A stretch of DNA of 64,000 nt from Thiocapsa bogorovii (GCF_021228795.1 NZ_CP089309.1:4585501-4649500); one strand, 5' to 3'; positions 51,460 to 60,824 are shown, counted from the first letter of the stretch. Notes: a model not told the origin generated them from the letters alone. Program-made: numbers and translations.

Positions 51460-52779
51460 TCATTGGTCTCTACGATGCAGGGCCAGCAAGGCAGCACCGT
51501 ATGCGGCATCTTGATGCGCGGCGCTCGATACCGGGATCCCGAGCAGACGCGAGCGGATGGCTGTCCAAGTCGGATTGGCCGCTCCGCCTCCGATGCTCGC
51601 GATACGCCGAGGCAGCGGTGCGCCCAGCTCTGCGAGCCGTGCGTAGCCTTCCGCCTCGATACGGGCGATGCCTTCCAGGAGACCATGCAGGAAGTCCCGC
51701 GGCTCCCTCGGTCGCGGCGAGAGGCGGGGCGTCAGGTCGGGATCGTACCTCGGGAAGCGCTCGCCGGGTCCGGTGAGCGGGTAGTAGTCGAGGCCGGATG
51801 GTCGATCGGGATCGATGTCGAGGCTGAGCGAGACGATCTCGGCGTCGCTGAAATACCTGCGCAGGACCGCGCCGCCGCTGTTGGAGGCGCCTCCGACCAG
51901 CCATGCCTCGCCGAAGCGATGGCTGTAGATCCCGTAGGCCGATGCCGTCACCGGACGCGCCGATAGGATCTTTAGGACCAGCGTGCTCCCCAGACAGGTC
52001 ACCGCATCGCCAGGCTTCTCCGCCCCGGCGGCGATCACCGCGGCCGTGCTGTCCGTTGTCCCGGCTAGAACCTGAACGGTCGACGGCCAGCCGAGCCGGT
52101 TCGCGAGCGTTGCCTCGAGAGGCCCGATCGGATCACCGGGGGCGACGACCTGCGGCAGTCGAACCCCCGCGGGTAGCAGTGCCGTCACCCAATCCGGCCA
52201 GCACAGCCGTTCGGCGTCGTACCCCAGCTTCAAGGCGTTGTTCCAGTCGGTCACTCCAGGGTGCCCGGTCAGGCGCCCGATGATCCAGTCCGCTTGGTGC
52301 AGTGCCAGAGCGGCGCTGTCATGCGGGTATCGCACGCCGAGATGGACAAGTTTGGCGAGGCTCGCGCTCGGGCCGCGTGCCGGGCTCTCGGTCGGGGCCG
52401 CCCGATCGATCACGGCGGCTTCCGCTACGGCGCGCCGGTCGTTGTACATGAGGGCCGGGCCCCAGGGTTTGCCGTCCGCTCTCGCCAGCAGAAGGGTCCC
52501 GGAGGTCGCATCGAGACAAATGGAAACCGGCTCCCGACCCGGCAGCATGGTTCCGATCTCCGTCAGGGTGTCGAGCACAGCTTTCCACCACAGCTCGGGA
52601 TCCTGCACGTACTGGCCGGGAGCAGGGCTCAGCGGCTCGGCAAGCGGGGTACGTGCCGAAGCCAGCTCCCTGCCGGCTTCGTCGATCGCCACCGCGCGAC
52701 ACCCGGACGTGCCGAGATCGATGCCGATCCAAATCCGATCGGATGTCGGGCGTGTGATCGGGGTCATCGCGGCTTGCAT
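51460..52779 (-). CDS. FGGY-family carbohydrate kinase (possibly D-ribulose kinase)
   Basis: A 439-residue sugar kinase of the FGGY/ASKHA fold. Phosphate-1 motif GIDLGTSGCRAVAID is near residue 20, followed by DATSGTLLLARADG and MYNDRRA, ATP-binding LAGTTDSTAA, then GGASNSGG and IGGGAANPTWTAIRS at the C-terminus. The short length and these motifs suggest the plant/cyanobacterial XK-1 group, some of which phosphorylate D-ribulose; that assignment is tentative. An ATG at 52767 is an alternative start. It is convergent with the signalling gene (13 bp apart) and follows queF on the same strand by 23 bp. Confidence 0.8.
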   Translation of the reverse strand: MQAAMTPITRPTSDRIWIGIDLGTSGCRAVAIDEAGRELASARTPLAEPLSPAPGQYVQDPELWWKAVLDTLTEIGTMLPGREPVSICLDATSGTLLLARADGKPWGPALMYNDRRAVAEAAVIDRAAPTESPARGPSASLAKLVHLGVRYPHDSAALALHQADWIIGRLTGHPGVTDWNNALKLGYDAERLCWPDWVTALLPAGVRLPQVVAPGDPIGPLEATLANRLGWPSTVQVLAGTTDSTAAVIAAGAEKPGDAVTCLGSTLVLKILSARPVTASAYGIYSHRFGEAWLVGGASNSGGAVLRRYFSDAEIVSLSLDIDPDRPSGLDYYPLTGPGERFPRYDPDLTPRLSPRPREPRDFLHGLLEGIARIEAEGYARLAELGAPLPRRIASIGGGAANPTWTAIRSRLLGIPVSSAAHQDAAYGAALLALHRRDQ

Positions 52780-52802
52780 TGCCTACCGGAGATCGACCGA
52801 GA

Positions 52803-53192
52803 TCAGGGGAGCTGGACGGGATCCGCGGGTCGCCAACCGGCGGCGCGATGCTCGGCGACCACCGTCGTATAGATGCCTCCGCGGACGTTGAAGGCTGCGG
52901 TCAGGCGCATGAAACGCGGTTCGGTCGCCGTGACCAGGTCGCCGAGGATCTGGTTCGTGACCGCCTCGTGAAAGGCGCCTTGGTCACGATAGGTCCAGAC
53001 GTAAAGCTTCAGCGCTTTGAGCTCCACGCAACGCGCCTCGGGAACATACTCCAGCGTCAGCTCCGCAAAGTCCGGCTGGCCGGTCTTGGGGCAAAGACAG
53101 GTGAACTCCGGGATCTGGATCCGGATGCTGTAGTCACGCTCGGGCTGGGGGTTGGGAAAGGTCTCGAGCGCACGGCTCGGGGCGGTGGACAT
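52803..53192 (-). CDS. queF: NADPH-dependent 7-cyano-7-deazaguanine reductase, short type
   Basis: A 129-residue QueF, reducing preQ0 to preQ1 in queuosine biosynthesis for tRNA wobble modification. The catalytic Cys is in [37 protein letters not shown] and the final FNVRGGIYT are characteristic of the unimodular form. The start at 53192 ([12 protein letters not shown]) is chosen because GGAGA precedes it at good spacing; a TTG-initiated extension to 53261 is less likely. It is cotranscribed with the FGGY kinase downstream, without known functional link. Confidence 0.93.
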   Translation of the reverse strand: MSTAPSRALETFPNPQPERDYSIRIQIPEFTCLCPKTGQPDFAELTLEYVPEARCVELKALKLYVWTYRDQGAFHEAVTNQILGDLVTATEPRFMRLTAAFNVRGGIYTTVVAEHRAAGWRPADPVQLP

Positions 53193-53535
53193 GGTGCAGG
53201 TCTCCAGGGAACAGGGAACGCAATCGCCGCTGTAGGGGCGGTCGAGCAGGTTGAAAGTCAACGCGAAAGGGTACCATGCCCCGCAGGTTCTGCGCGCTGC
53301 AGGTCATGCCGCATCGGCCACTCTAGCCGCTTCCGGTTTTGGTCGAGACAGACCAAGGCACTGATCCAAACTGTGATACAGCGCCCGAAAGGGTTATTTA
53401 TAGGCACTCTGCGTTCGGTGCCGACGGGCATTATCCGCGTGAACTGCAGGTGTAAGCTCGTGGCCCCAGAATTGCTTTCCGATTTCCGAGAATCGGGAAA
53501 CGTGTCTGCGCCTTTCGGTATTACGGAGATTCAAG
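53193..53535. other. queF-pilin divergent intergenic region
   Basis: These 343 bases hold a sigma-54 promoter for the pilin gene (53461-53476) and the upstream region of queF. No preQ1 riboswitch-like structure is recognised in front of queF. Confidence 0.55.
53461..53476 (+). promoter_or_regulatory. Sigma-54 promoter of the pilin gene
   Basis: TGGCCCCAGAATTGCT matches the -24/-12 consensus TGGC-N8-TTGCW: GG (53462-53463) and GC (53474-53475) are exactly 10 bp apart. It ends 59 bp before the ATG at 53536. PilA promoters are commonly sigma-54/PilR dependent, which supports the call. Confidence 0.8.
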
Positions 53536-54189
53536 ATGGCTTCAAGATGCCGGGTGATCGCGCTCGCATCCGTCCGTGTGTACCTGTGCAACCTGCGATG
53601 GAGCATGGATGTCTTATCGCGCTCGCATCAGTTTGAGCGGAGGGGTGTGCGCCGCTTGGAATATGATGGAGCGCGCGGATTCTCTCTCGTGGAGTTGATG
53701 ATCGTTGTGGCCATCATCGGGATCTTGGCGTCACTTGCCGTGCCGGCTTATCAGAACTACGTGATCCGAGCGCGGGTCAGCGAGGGTCTGGGGTTGCTGT
53801 CCGGTGCTAAGCCTGCGATCGTTGCACACTATGCGTCCACAGGCTCGATGCCCGCAGTGCTGGCGGACTTCGGGTGGAGCAATGAGGGCGGGGTCGATGA
53901 ATATGGGGACGGTGCGGCCTTCAAGAATGTCTTCGGGTTCGAGAGTGATCTGTGGAGCGACATTGAATGGCAGGTCAAGCCCTGTCCCCCGAATAGCTGC
54001 GGAAACCTGGTCCTGCGCACCATAGATTCTAAGCTTACCGACGGTGTCGACATCGGCCTTCACCTCCAGGCAAAGGGCACTGGCGGGGGCGTTCGTTTTC
54101 GCTGCGTCGTGAACGAAAACTCCGCGCGATATCCCTTTGTGCCTGCCGTATGCCGGAAAGGTAAATCCACCGAATTCGCGAATTGGTGA
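53536..54189 (+). CDS. Type IV pilin, PilA-like, with an unusually long predicted leader
   Basis: A class III signal with the prepilin-peptidase site [29 protein letters not shown]: cleavage after Gly48, then a methylatable Phe, Glu at +5 and a hydrophobic assembly helix. The mature chain has about 169 residues. Cysteine pairs (CPPNSC, and two near the C-terminus) could form the usual disulfide loop. The ATG at 53536 has a good GGAG site and lies 59 bp after a sigma-54 promoter, but implies a 48-residue leader against the usual 5-15. GTG 53647 (11-residue leader) behind a GGAGGGG is the alternative. No other pilus genes are adjacent. Confidence 0.85.
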   Translation: MASRCRVIALASVRVYLCNLRWSMDVLSRSHQFERRGVRRLEYDGARGFSLVELMIVVAIIGILASLAVPAYQNYVIRARVSEGLGLLSGAKPAIVAHYASTGSMPAVLADFGWSNEGGVDEYGDGAAFKNVFGFESDLWSDIEWQVKPCPPNSCGNLVLRTIDSKLTDGVDIGLHLQAKGTGGGVRFRCVVNENSARYPFVPAVCRKGKSTEFANW

Positions 54190-54200
54190 TCTTCACGCTA

Positions 54201-54287
54201 CTAAACCGCGTCCAACGCGGATCCCTCGACATGCACCGGGTTGCGTCTTTCAACGCAACCCGGATATCCGCTCGGGACGCGGTTTAG
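54201..54287. repeat. Single AACCGCG palindromic unit after the pilin gene
   Basis: Perfect 13-bp arms CTAAACCGCGTCC / GGACGCGGTTTAG. Inside them GCGGAT / ATCCGC (54217-54222, 54266-54271) and an 11-bp hairpin CCGGGTTGCGT / ACGCAACCCGG (54236-54246, 54253-54263) continue the same axis, so the unit folds into one long hairpin. It sits between convergent genes, 11 bp after the pilin stop and 1 bp before the stop of the next gene, and could act as a bidirectional terminator. Confidence 0.88.
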
Positions 54288-54288
54288 G

Positions 54289-57200
54289 TCAGCAACCCGG
54301 CTTGTACCTCAGATCCAACGTGTACGGATGCTCCCCGGCCGGCTCGTCCGGCGGCGGGTCGATCTGTCCCGGGGTATGGCCCATCAGCCGGAAGCGTGCG
54401 ATTCGCCGACTCTCCGCCTCGTAGCTGTTGACCGGGAAGTTGCTTTCGCTGCGACCCCCCGGATGGGCGACATAGTAAGTGCAGCCGCCCAGACTCGCGC
54501 GGTTCCAGAGATCGACGATCTCGAACAGAAGCGGGCTGTGGGAAGGGATCGTCGGGTGTAAACCGGACGGCGGGCTCCATGCCTTGAACCTGATGCCGGC
54601 GACGAACTCGGCCTTGCGTCCCGTCGGGCGCAGCGGGACGCGCCGTCCGTTGCAGGCCAGCACATGCCGATCCCCGACCATGCCGTTGACCTTCACTTGC
54701 ATCCGCTCCACCGAGCTGTCGACGAAGCGCGAAGTGCCTTGCGCAGTGACCTCTTCCCCCAGCACATGCCAGGGCTCGATGGCCGCGCGCAGCTCCATGT
54801 TGATCCCGGTCTCGGTGACCAAATCCCCGTAGTGCGGGAAACGGAATTCGAAGAAGGGATCGAACCAGGCGGGATCGAACGGATAGCCGGCGCGTTGCAG
54901 GTCGCAGATGACGTCGTTGAAGTCCTGCCGCACGAAATGGGGCAGCAGGAACCGATCGTGCAGTTCGGTGCCCCAGCGCACGGGCTTGCGCCGATAGGGC
55001 TCCTTCCAGAAGCGTGCGACCAGGGTGCGCAGCAGGAGCATTTGGGCCAGGCTCATGCGGGCGTGCGGCGGCATCTCGAAGGCGCGGAACTCGACCAGAC
55101 CCTGACGTCCCGCGGCGCTGTCCGGCGAGTAGAGCTTGTCGATACAGAATTCGGTGCGGTGGGTATTGCCCGTGACGTCTGTCAGCAGGTTGCGCAGCAC
55201 CCGATCCACGACCCAGGGCTGCGGCACTTCTCCGGCCGGCATCTGCTGAAAGGCAATGTCGAGCTCGTAGAGTCGGTCGTCGCGTGCCTCGTCGACCCTC
55301 GGGGCCTGGCTGGTCGGGCCGATGAACATCCCCGAGAAGAGATAGGACAGGCTCGGGTGATGTTGCCAGTAACCGATCAGGCTCTGCACCAAGTCGGGCT
55401 TGCGCAGGAGCGGGCTGTCCGCAGGGGTCGGGCCGCCGAGGGTGACGTGGTTGCCGCCGCCGGTGCCGGTGTGACGGCCGTCGAGCATGAATTTCTCGGT
55501 GCCGAGCCGTGCCTGGCGCGCCTCTTCGTAGAGGATGTGGGTGTCGCGCACCATGTCGTCCCAGCGTTCTGACGGATGGATGTTCACCTCGATGACGCCG
55601 GGGTCGGGCGTGACCGCGAGCTTCTGAAGCCGATGGTCGCGCGGCGGCTCATAGCCCTCGATGATGATGGGCATCTTCAGCTCGGCCGCCGTGTCCTCGA
55701 GACAGAGCACCAGATCCAGCCAATGTTCCAGATGGGTCAACGGCGGCATGAAGCAGTAGAGCCGGCCCTCGCGCGGCTCGATGCAGAGCGCGGTGCGGAT
55801 CAGGTCCGGATGCAGGTCATCCGGCAGGGCGACCTGCGCATGCAGCGACGCGTGCGAGTCGTCGGCGGGTGTCGCGCGTCCGTACTGCGCGGCCAGATCC
55901 TGCGGGCGATGGCCTTGCTCGCGGATCCGCTGCGGCGCTTGCGCGGGCTCGACCACGCGGGTGTAGCGGCGGGCGATCTCGTCGAAGGGCGAGCGCAGCG
56001 CGGGCACGGGCTCGAAGGGGTTGCGCTCGGGGACCGTGTCCAGTTTGCCCTCCGGGATGTAGGGCAGGGCATCCAGGGGCAGGCGGAATCCCATCGGGGA
56101 GTCGCCCGGGATCAGGAAGAGGTTGCCGTCGCGGAAGGACCAGCGTCCGCTCTTCCAGCGCCCCTCCGCGCCGAATCCCCACCAGCGCAGCGGCAGGACG
56201 TAGCCGGCGACGCGGTTCAGACCCTGTTGGAACAGGCGCGTCAGGCGCTTGCGTTCGTTGGGGTCCTTGAGCTTGTTGTCGAGCGGATCGACGTTGGCCG
56301 GCAGGCGCGCCTCCTTCCACAGATAGTAGAAGACGTCCTCGTGGGCCTCCGAGGCGAAGCTCGGATCCACTCCGAGGTGACGGGCCAGCGTGCGCACGAA
56401 GGTTTCGGCCTCCGCGGGTCCGTGGCCGTATTGCGTGTTCTCCAAGCCGAAGAGCGCGGGATCGCGCCAGACCGGCTGGCCGTCCTTGCGCCAGAAGCAG
56501 GAGAGCGCCCAACGCGGCAGCTGCTCGCCGGGATACCATTTGCCCTGTCCGATATGCAGCAGACCGCCGGGTGCGAACTGGCGCTTGAGGCGCAGCATTA
56601 GGTCCTCGGCCAAGATCTTCTTGGTTGGACCCAGCGCGGCGATGTTCCATTCGGCGCCGTCCATGTCGTCGATCGAGACGAAGGTCGGCTCGCCCCCCAT
56701 GGTCAGTCGCACGTCGTTGGCCTCGAGCTCGGCGTCGACCTGATGGCCGAGCGACTCGATGGCGGCCCACTGCTCGTCCGTATAGGGCTTGGTGACGCGC
56801 GGGTCCTCGTGAATGCGCGTGATCTCGTTGTGGAAATAGAGCTCGACCTCGCACTTATCGGTCGCGCCCGTGATGGGTGCGGCGCTGCGTGGTGCCGGGG
56901 AGCAGGCGAGCGGAATGTGTCCTTCGCCCGCGAACAGCCCCGAGGTGGGATCGAGCCCGATCCAGCCGGCTCCCGGCACATAGACCTCGGCCCAGGCGTG
57001 CAGATCGGTGAAGTCGGCCTCCGGGCCGGAGGGGCCATCAAGCGATTTCACGTCCGCCGTCAACTGCACCAGATAACCGGAGACGAAACGTGCGGCCAGG
57101 CCCAGGTGGCGCAGGATCTGCACCAACAGCCAGCCGGTATCCCGGCAAGAGCCCAGACGACGACTCAGGGTTTCCTCGCAGGTCTGTACCCCGGCCTCCA

Positions 57201-57684
57201 TGCGGATGACATAGTTGATGTCCTGCTGGAGACGCTGGTTCAGATCGACGAGGAAGTAGACCGTCTCGCGCTTGGTCCGGTCCACGGACGACAGCCACTC
57301 GGTCAACAGGGGTCCGCTCTCGGTGACCTCGAGATAAGGCGCCAGCTCCTTGCGCAGGTCGGGCTCGTACTCGAAGGGGTAATAGAAGGCGTAGTCTTCG
57401 AGAAAGAAATCGAAGGGGTTGATCGTGATCATCTCGGCGATCACGTCGACTTCGACCGTCAGCGTCTTGGCCTTTTCGGGAAAGACCAGGCGTGCGAGGT
57501 AGTTGCCGAAGGCGTCCTGCTGCCAGTTGATGAAATGCTCGGCGGGTTCGACCTTCAGCGAATAGGACCGGATCGGCGTGCGGCAGTGCGGGGCCGGGCG
57601 CAGGCGCACGACATGCGGCGCGAGGTTCACCGAGCGGTCGAAGCGGTATTCGGTCTTGTGATTAATGGCGACGAGGATCGACAT
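54289..57684 (-). CDS. Transglutaminase-like / DUF2126 protein
   Basis: A 1131-residue protein. The N-terminal part (about residues 1-290) is a bacterial transglutaminase-like domain with a full Cys-His-Asp triad: Cys in RLGSCRDTGWLL, His in DLHAWAEVYVPG, Asp in WIGLDPTSGL. The remainder is DUF2126, including RLTMGGEPTFVSIDDMDGAEWN, a run resembling ATP-grasp/circularly permuted enzymes, and the C-terminal CTYYVAHPGGRSESNFPVN. No signal peptide is seen. Related proteins are often encoded near peptide-modifying ATP-grasp enzymes, suggesting peptide-bond chemistry; the substrate is unknown. The start at 57684 (MSILVAINHKTEYRFDR) follows family homology; 68 upstream codons do not look coding. 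Confidence 0.88.
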   Translation of the reverse strand: MSILVAINHKTEYRFDRSVNLAPHVVRLRPAPHCRTPIRSYSLKVEPAEHFINWQQDAFGNYLARLVFPEKAKTLTVEVDVIAEMITINPFDFFLEDYAFYYPFEYEPDLRKELAPYLEVTESGPLLTEWLSSVDRTKRETVYFLVDLNQRLQQDINYVIRMEAGVQTCEETLSRRLGSCRDTGWLLVQILRHLGLAARFVSGYLVQLTADVKSLDGPSGPEADFTDLHAWAEVYVPGAGWIGLDPTSGLFAGEGHIPLACSPAPRSAAPITGATDKCEVELYFHNEITRIHEDPRVTKPYTDEQWAAIESLGHQVDAELEANDVRLTMGGEPTFVSIDDMDGAEWNIAALGPTKKILAEDLMLRLKRQFAPGGLLHIGQGKWYPGEQLPRWALSCFWRKDGQPVWRDPALFGLENTQYGHGPAEAETFVRTLARHLGVDPSFASEAHEDVFYYLWKEARLPANVDPLDNKLKDPNERKRLTRLFQQGLNRVAGYVLPLRWWGFGAEGRWKSGRWSFRDGNLFLIPGDSPMGFRLPLDALPYIPEGKLDTVPERNPFEPVPALRSPFDEIARRYTRVVEPAQAPQRIREQGHRPQDLAAQYGRATPADDSHASLHAQVALPDDLHPDLIRTALCIEPREGRLYCFMPPLTHLEHWLDLVLCLEDTAAELKMPIIIEGYEPPRDHRLQKLAVTPDPGVIEVNIHPSERWDDMVRDTHILYEEARQARLGTEKFMLDGRHTGTGGGNHVTLGGPTPADSPLLRKPDLVQSLIGYWQHHPSLSYLFSGMFIGPTSQAPRVDEARDDRLYELDIAFQQMPAGEVPQPWVVDRVLRNLLTDVTGNTHRTEFCIDKLYSPDSAAGRQGLVEFRAFEMPPHARMSLAQMLLLRTLVARFWKEPYRRKPVRWGTELHDRFLLPHFVRQDFNDVICDLQRAGYPFDPAWFDPFFEFRFPHYGDLVTETGINMELRAAIEPWHVLGEEVTAQGTSRFVDSSVERMQVKVNGMVGDRHVLACNGRRVPLRPTGRKAEFVAGIRFKAWSPPSGLHPTIPSHSPLLFEIVDLWNRASLGGCTYYVAHPGGRSESNFPVNSYEAESRRIARFRLMGHTPGQIDPPPDEPAGEHPYTLDLRYKPGC

Positions 57685-58500
57685 CGGGGCTGGATTCCTG
57701 GCTGAAGTGTCGGGTTTCGAGGTGGACGATCGCCCTGCGGCGCTTGGACACGCGAGGCTCGGTCGGAAGGCGAAACATGGATCGGGGCGTGGGTGTCCTG
57801 CCGTCGGACGGCGCAACCTGGTGGCCGGAAAGCAAATATTGTTCCTGAGCGTGACCGACGGATTGGATTCAGGTGTCAACGATCCCACAAATCGTCGGCG
57901 CTGTCTTGTGCTATGGGTTGACTTCGGCTGGCGACGGCAGCGCCTTGCCCGGAGACCCTATGGATCCGACGCGGCCTGAGCTTTAGGCGAAGTCGCTTGG
58001 CGGGGCGATGCGGCCTGATCCCGACGCCTGGTCGGAGCCTCCCGGTCCCTGGTCGGCCGTGCGCTGACTTGGTGCAGCCTCCCGGCTGCGCCGGGTTCCA
58101 TGCCGAGTGATGGGGCGACGCCGCAGCGGGTTCGCATCCGGAGCCTTCGCCCTGCGGCTAGTACCTCGTTCCACCTTATTTTGCATGCTCAGAGCCCCCC
58201 CAAAGGCGTCAGGGCAAGGCGCAGACCGCGGGGAATAGTGGGTGCTATTTCCAAGGGCTGTAACGCTGCCCTGGCGCCTTTGGGGGGGCTCCCGAAGGGC
58301 GAGGCGAGAAGCGTTCAGCGCCGTTGTTGCGCGAGCTTGAAAGAGGGTCACTCTTCCTTCACTCGCGCGCCTAGCCGCTGAACACTTCTCGCCTCGCTGA
58401 GCACGCAAAATAAGGTGGAACGAGGTACTACATGTGCTGTGCCTCGCGAACCTTCTTACACCTGTCGCCGGCACGGCGACGCGACGCAAATATCGCGGCG
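57685..58500. other. Long intergenic region containing a structured repeat element
   Basis: No gene is supported in these 816 bases. The central part, 58159-58430, is a self-complementary mobile-element-like repeat (separate entry). The open frames here are largely generated by the repeat itself. The 5' part would hold the promoter of the transglutaminase gene, not identified. Confidence 0.55.
58159..58430. mobile_element. Highly self-complementary 272-bp element, MITE-like
   Basis: Terminal inverted repeats of 34 bp (58159-58192, 58397-58430) match at 33 positions. Within them two further inverted repeats form side arms: 58193-58216 with 58267-58290, and 58299-58320 with 58376-58397, each with one mismatch. 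The whole element can fold as a three-way junction with smaller hairpins at each tip. The repeats can be read as starting at GTACCTCG just inside TA on both sides, like the TA duplication of IS630/Tc1-type insertions. No transposase is encoded, so it would be non-autonomous. Confidence 0.8.
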
Positions 58501-58914
58501 TCATTCCCCCAATTCTGCGATCACCCGTGCGACCATCGCTGCGCGCGTGCGCACGCCCAACTTCACGAAGATGCGGCGCAGGTAGGATGAAACCGTCCAC
58601 TCGCTCAGGTGCAGCCGATCGGCGATCTGCTTGTTCACCAGGCCCTTTCCGACCAGCATGGCGACCTGAAGCTCGCGCTGGGTCAAGCGCTCGAGGATCC
58701 TGTCCGTGTCCTTTGGCTCCGGCGGAGACGCGCGCGCGTCGATCAGGATGAGATAGCGGCGGCCATTCAGCGAGCAGTTCCCGATGATCTGCACGGCATC
58801 CGTTCCACCACAGGCGCGGGTTTGGAGCTCGCTAGCGTTCTCGTCGTCCGTGCCGACTGCGGGGACCACCCGGCATCGGGTGTCCGCGATGGTGAACTCG
58901 TCGATTGCCTTCAT
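58501..58914 (-). CDS. LuxR/GerE-type helix-turn-helix transcriptional regulator
   Basis: A 137-residue protein whose C-terminal half is a LuxR-type DNA-binding domain: LTQRELQVAMLVGKGLVNKQIADRLHLSEWTVSSYLRRIFVKLGVRTRAAMVARV. The N-terminal ~65 residues (containing CSLNGRRYLILIDARA) resemble the small input segment of some stand-alone LuxR proteins but match no named sensor domain, and no receiver Asp site is evident. It lies between the MITE-like element and the start of the minus-strand cluster, on the same strand as both neighbours; target genes are unknown. Confidence 0.85.
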   Translation of the reverse strand: MKAIDEFTIADTRCRVVPAVGTDDENASELQTRACGGTDAVQIIGNCSLNGRRYLILIDARASPPEPKDTDRILERLTQRELQVAMLVGKGLVNKQIADRLHLSEWTVSSYLRRIFVKLGVRTRAAMVARVIAELGE

Positions 58915-59102
58915 AACATGGGTTCCGTCCTGACGTGGATCAGGTTGAACGTCGCCATGCGTCCCGGGGACGAGATCTTCTTATCGTGCATTCGAGCGTA
59001 CGCAGAAAATAGCATAGGGCGGCCGACGCATGCCCCGAAACCCGGCTTTGCTGGCCCGTGGCCCGACTAACGGCCGTTGCCGAGTGTCTGCCCAAGGGTC
59101 TC

Positions 59103-59954
59103 TCAGAGACGTTCCCCATAGTGTCGTGTCGGTGCGGTCGAGGCGCCGCGGTCCAATCCTCGCGGCGCAACGACCCGACGGATCATGATCTTCAGCCAAG
59201 CTGCGCGCTCCCGATGGCCTGTCTCCATCAGGAGCGGTGCCGCCGAGACGAGGCGCAGCCCGGCCCGATGTGCTGCTGCCTCGATGTCGGCGAGGCTGTG
59301 CCACCGCTGTAAATGGAACTCGCGCGCCTCCCCGTGCCGACCGAAACGAATCTCGACTCGTGTCGTTCCCGGCGGCCCACCGCACGTTGCGCGCCAACGG
59401 CTGGTACGTCCGGATGGCGCTAGCAGCACATCCTCAGATCCGTGCGCCTCCGCCGCCGGGCGGCCGCTCAGGAGATCCCCGAGCAGATATCCACCGGGTG
59501 TGAGGTTCTCGCGGCAGCCCCGCAAGGCCGCGACAAGATCGTCCATCGTCACCAAATAATTCAAGGTGTCGCCGTTGCAGGTCATCAGGTCGACCGGATA
59601 CGGTAGACGCAGGCGGCGCATGTCCTGCCGCAAGAGCACCACACCCAGCCCCCGCAATCGCCTCGCGGCGACCTCGAGCATGTGCGGTGAGCGGTCGACC
59701 CCGATCATGGGCACGTCGTAGCGGCGCAGCAGGTCGCCCAAAAAGCGCCCGGTTCCGCAGCCGATGTCGGCGATGCTCCGGAAACGCAAGCCCCGTCGGC
59801 GGACACAGGCCTCGAAGCTCCTGCGTATGATCGGGAACAGCGCGTCCCCGACAAGGGCGTCGTAATCGGCCGCCAAGCCCGCGTACGGCGGGATGCGATG
59901 GTGCGCGATTGCGCGGGCTTTCGGCCCCCGTGGGGCATCGAGGTCGCGAATCAT
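59103..59954 (-). CDS. Class I SAM-dependent methyltransferase
   Basis: A 283-residue methyltransferase. SAM motif I is IADIGCGTGRFLGDLL near residue 60, followed by IGVDRSPHMLEVAARRL (motif II acid), LLRQDMRRLRLPYPVDLMTCNGDTLNYL and NLTPGGYLLGDLL. The start at 59954 (MIRDLDAPRGPKARAIAHH) is chosen because the sequence upstream is occupied by the preceding gene, whose stop is 29 bp away. The substrate is unknown. Being the last gene of a minus-strand cluster, it may modify a product of that cluster. Confidence 0.82.
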   Translation of the reverse strand: MIRDLDAPRGPKARAIAHHRIPPYAGLAADYDALVGDALFPIIRRSFEACVRRRGLRFRSIADIGCGTGRFLGDLLRRYDVPMIGVDRSPHMLEVAARRLRGLGVVLLRQDMRRLRLPYPVDLMTCNGDTLNYLVTMDDLVAALRGCRENLTPGGYLLGDLLSGRPAAEAHGSEDVLLAPSGRTSRWRATCGGPPGTTRVEIRFGRHGEAREFHLQRWHSLADIEAAAHRAGLRLVSAAPLLMETGHRERAAWLKIMIRRVVAPRGLDRGASTAPTRHYGERL

Positions 59955-59983
59955 GGCGTACGATCCAGCCGGGGCACCCGAGG

Positions 59984-60820
59984 TCAGAGCACCCGGATCA
60001 TCGGCGATCGACCCGCCAGTGTCCGCCGGGGATCGCGTAGGTTCGCGGCGACCTCGGCGGTCACGCGCACGCCGCTGTTTAGTCTGCCGGGCGGTGCCAG
60101 GATGGTGCCCTTCGCGCAGCCATAGGAGCGACCACGCTCGTCGAGGATCCCCGAGGTATGAATTCCGACGACCGCGGGCACGCCGGCGAGGGTTGCCCAA
60201 ATCGGGCTGCCGCTGTGACCGGGACAGGTATCCACCGTGTAGAGCAGGCGCTGCGGGGTGAAACGACGCAGCCGCTCGCTGTGCCACCAGAGGCTGCCGA
60301 TCGGGCGATCGGCCGGGTAGCCGGCCACGGTCAGGGGCGCACCCGTTTCGAGGCGCTTTAACTGCGCATCGGTCAAGACCCGCAGCGAAAGGAAGCGCGA
60401 GATCCCGGGGAAGGGCCGGGGCAACACCAAGAGGCCGTAGTCGTAGGGGCGACGGGCGGAGGTCGAGCGTGCCTGGATGAAGCCTCGCGGCACATAGCCC
60501 TCGATCGCCAGTTGAGTGCCGAACGGGAACCGGTCGCGATCGGCTCGCCCCGGAGCCACGCGCACACGCACGGGCGGGCGCTGCAATTTCAGGCTGTAGA
60601 GGCAGTGCGCCGCGGTCAGGACGTGGCGCGGCCCGATCAGCGCGCCGCTGCACCCGCGCCACAGGCCGTCGCCGAAATCGCGCCCGAGATGGCAGATGGT
60701 GTTGTACGGAAAGCGCCGCGTGCGGGTCTCGTGAACCCGGTTGTCGTCGGGCCCGACCAGCGCATAGTCGCGCTCGCCCGATTCGGCCAATGCCGTGAAG
60801 GCATCCAGCTCCGCGCGCAT
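59984..60820 (-). CDS. Trypsin/V8-like serine protease
   Basis: A 278-residue chymotrypsin-fold protease with all three catalytic residues: His in HVLTAAHCLY, Asp in YDYGLLVLPRP and Ser in CPGHSGSPIW, the last resembling glutamyl endopeptidase/V8-type enzymes. Four cysteines (AHC, CSG, DTC, YGC) could form disulfides. No N-terminal signal peptide is visible from the ATG at 60818-60820, which is odd for this fold; export might be by another route or the protease may act inside the cell. It starts 4 bp after the upstream gene's stop, indicating an operon. Confidence 0.82.
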   Translation of the reverse strand: MRAELDAFTALAESGERDYALVGPDDNRVHETRTRRFPYNTICHLGRDFGDGLWRGCSGALIGPRHVLTAAHCLYSLKLQRPPVRVRVAPGRADRDRFPFGTQLAIEGYVPRGFIQARSTSARRPYDYGLLVLPRPFPGISRFLSLRVLTDAQLKRLETGAPLTVAGYPADRPIGSLWWHSERLRRFTPQRLLYTVDTCPGHSGSPIWATLAGVPAVVGIHTSGILDERGRSYGCAKGTILAPPGRLNSGVRVTAEVAANLRDPRRTLAGRSPMIRVL

Positions 60821-60824
60821 GCCC

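Noticed and set aside
57983-58600. Open frames of 93-205 codons in the transglutaminase-LuxR spacer
   Set aside because: They are produced by the inverted-repeat element (both strands translate because it is self-complementary) and are not credible genes.
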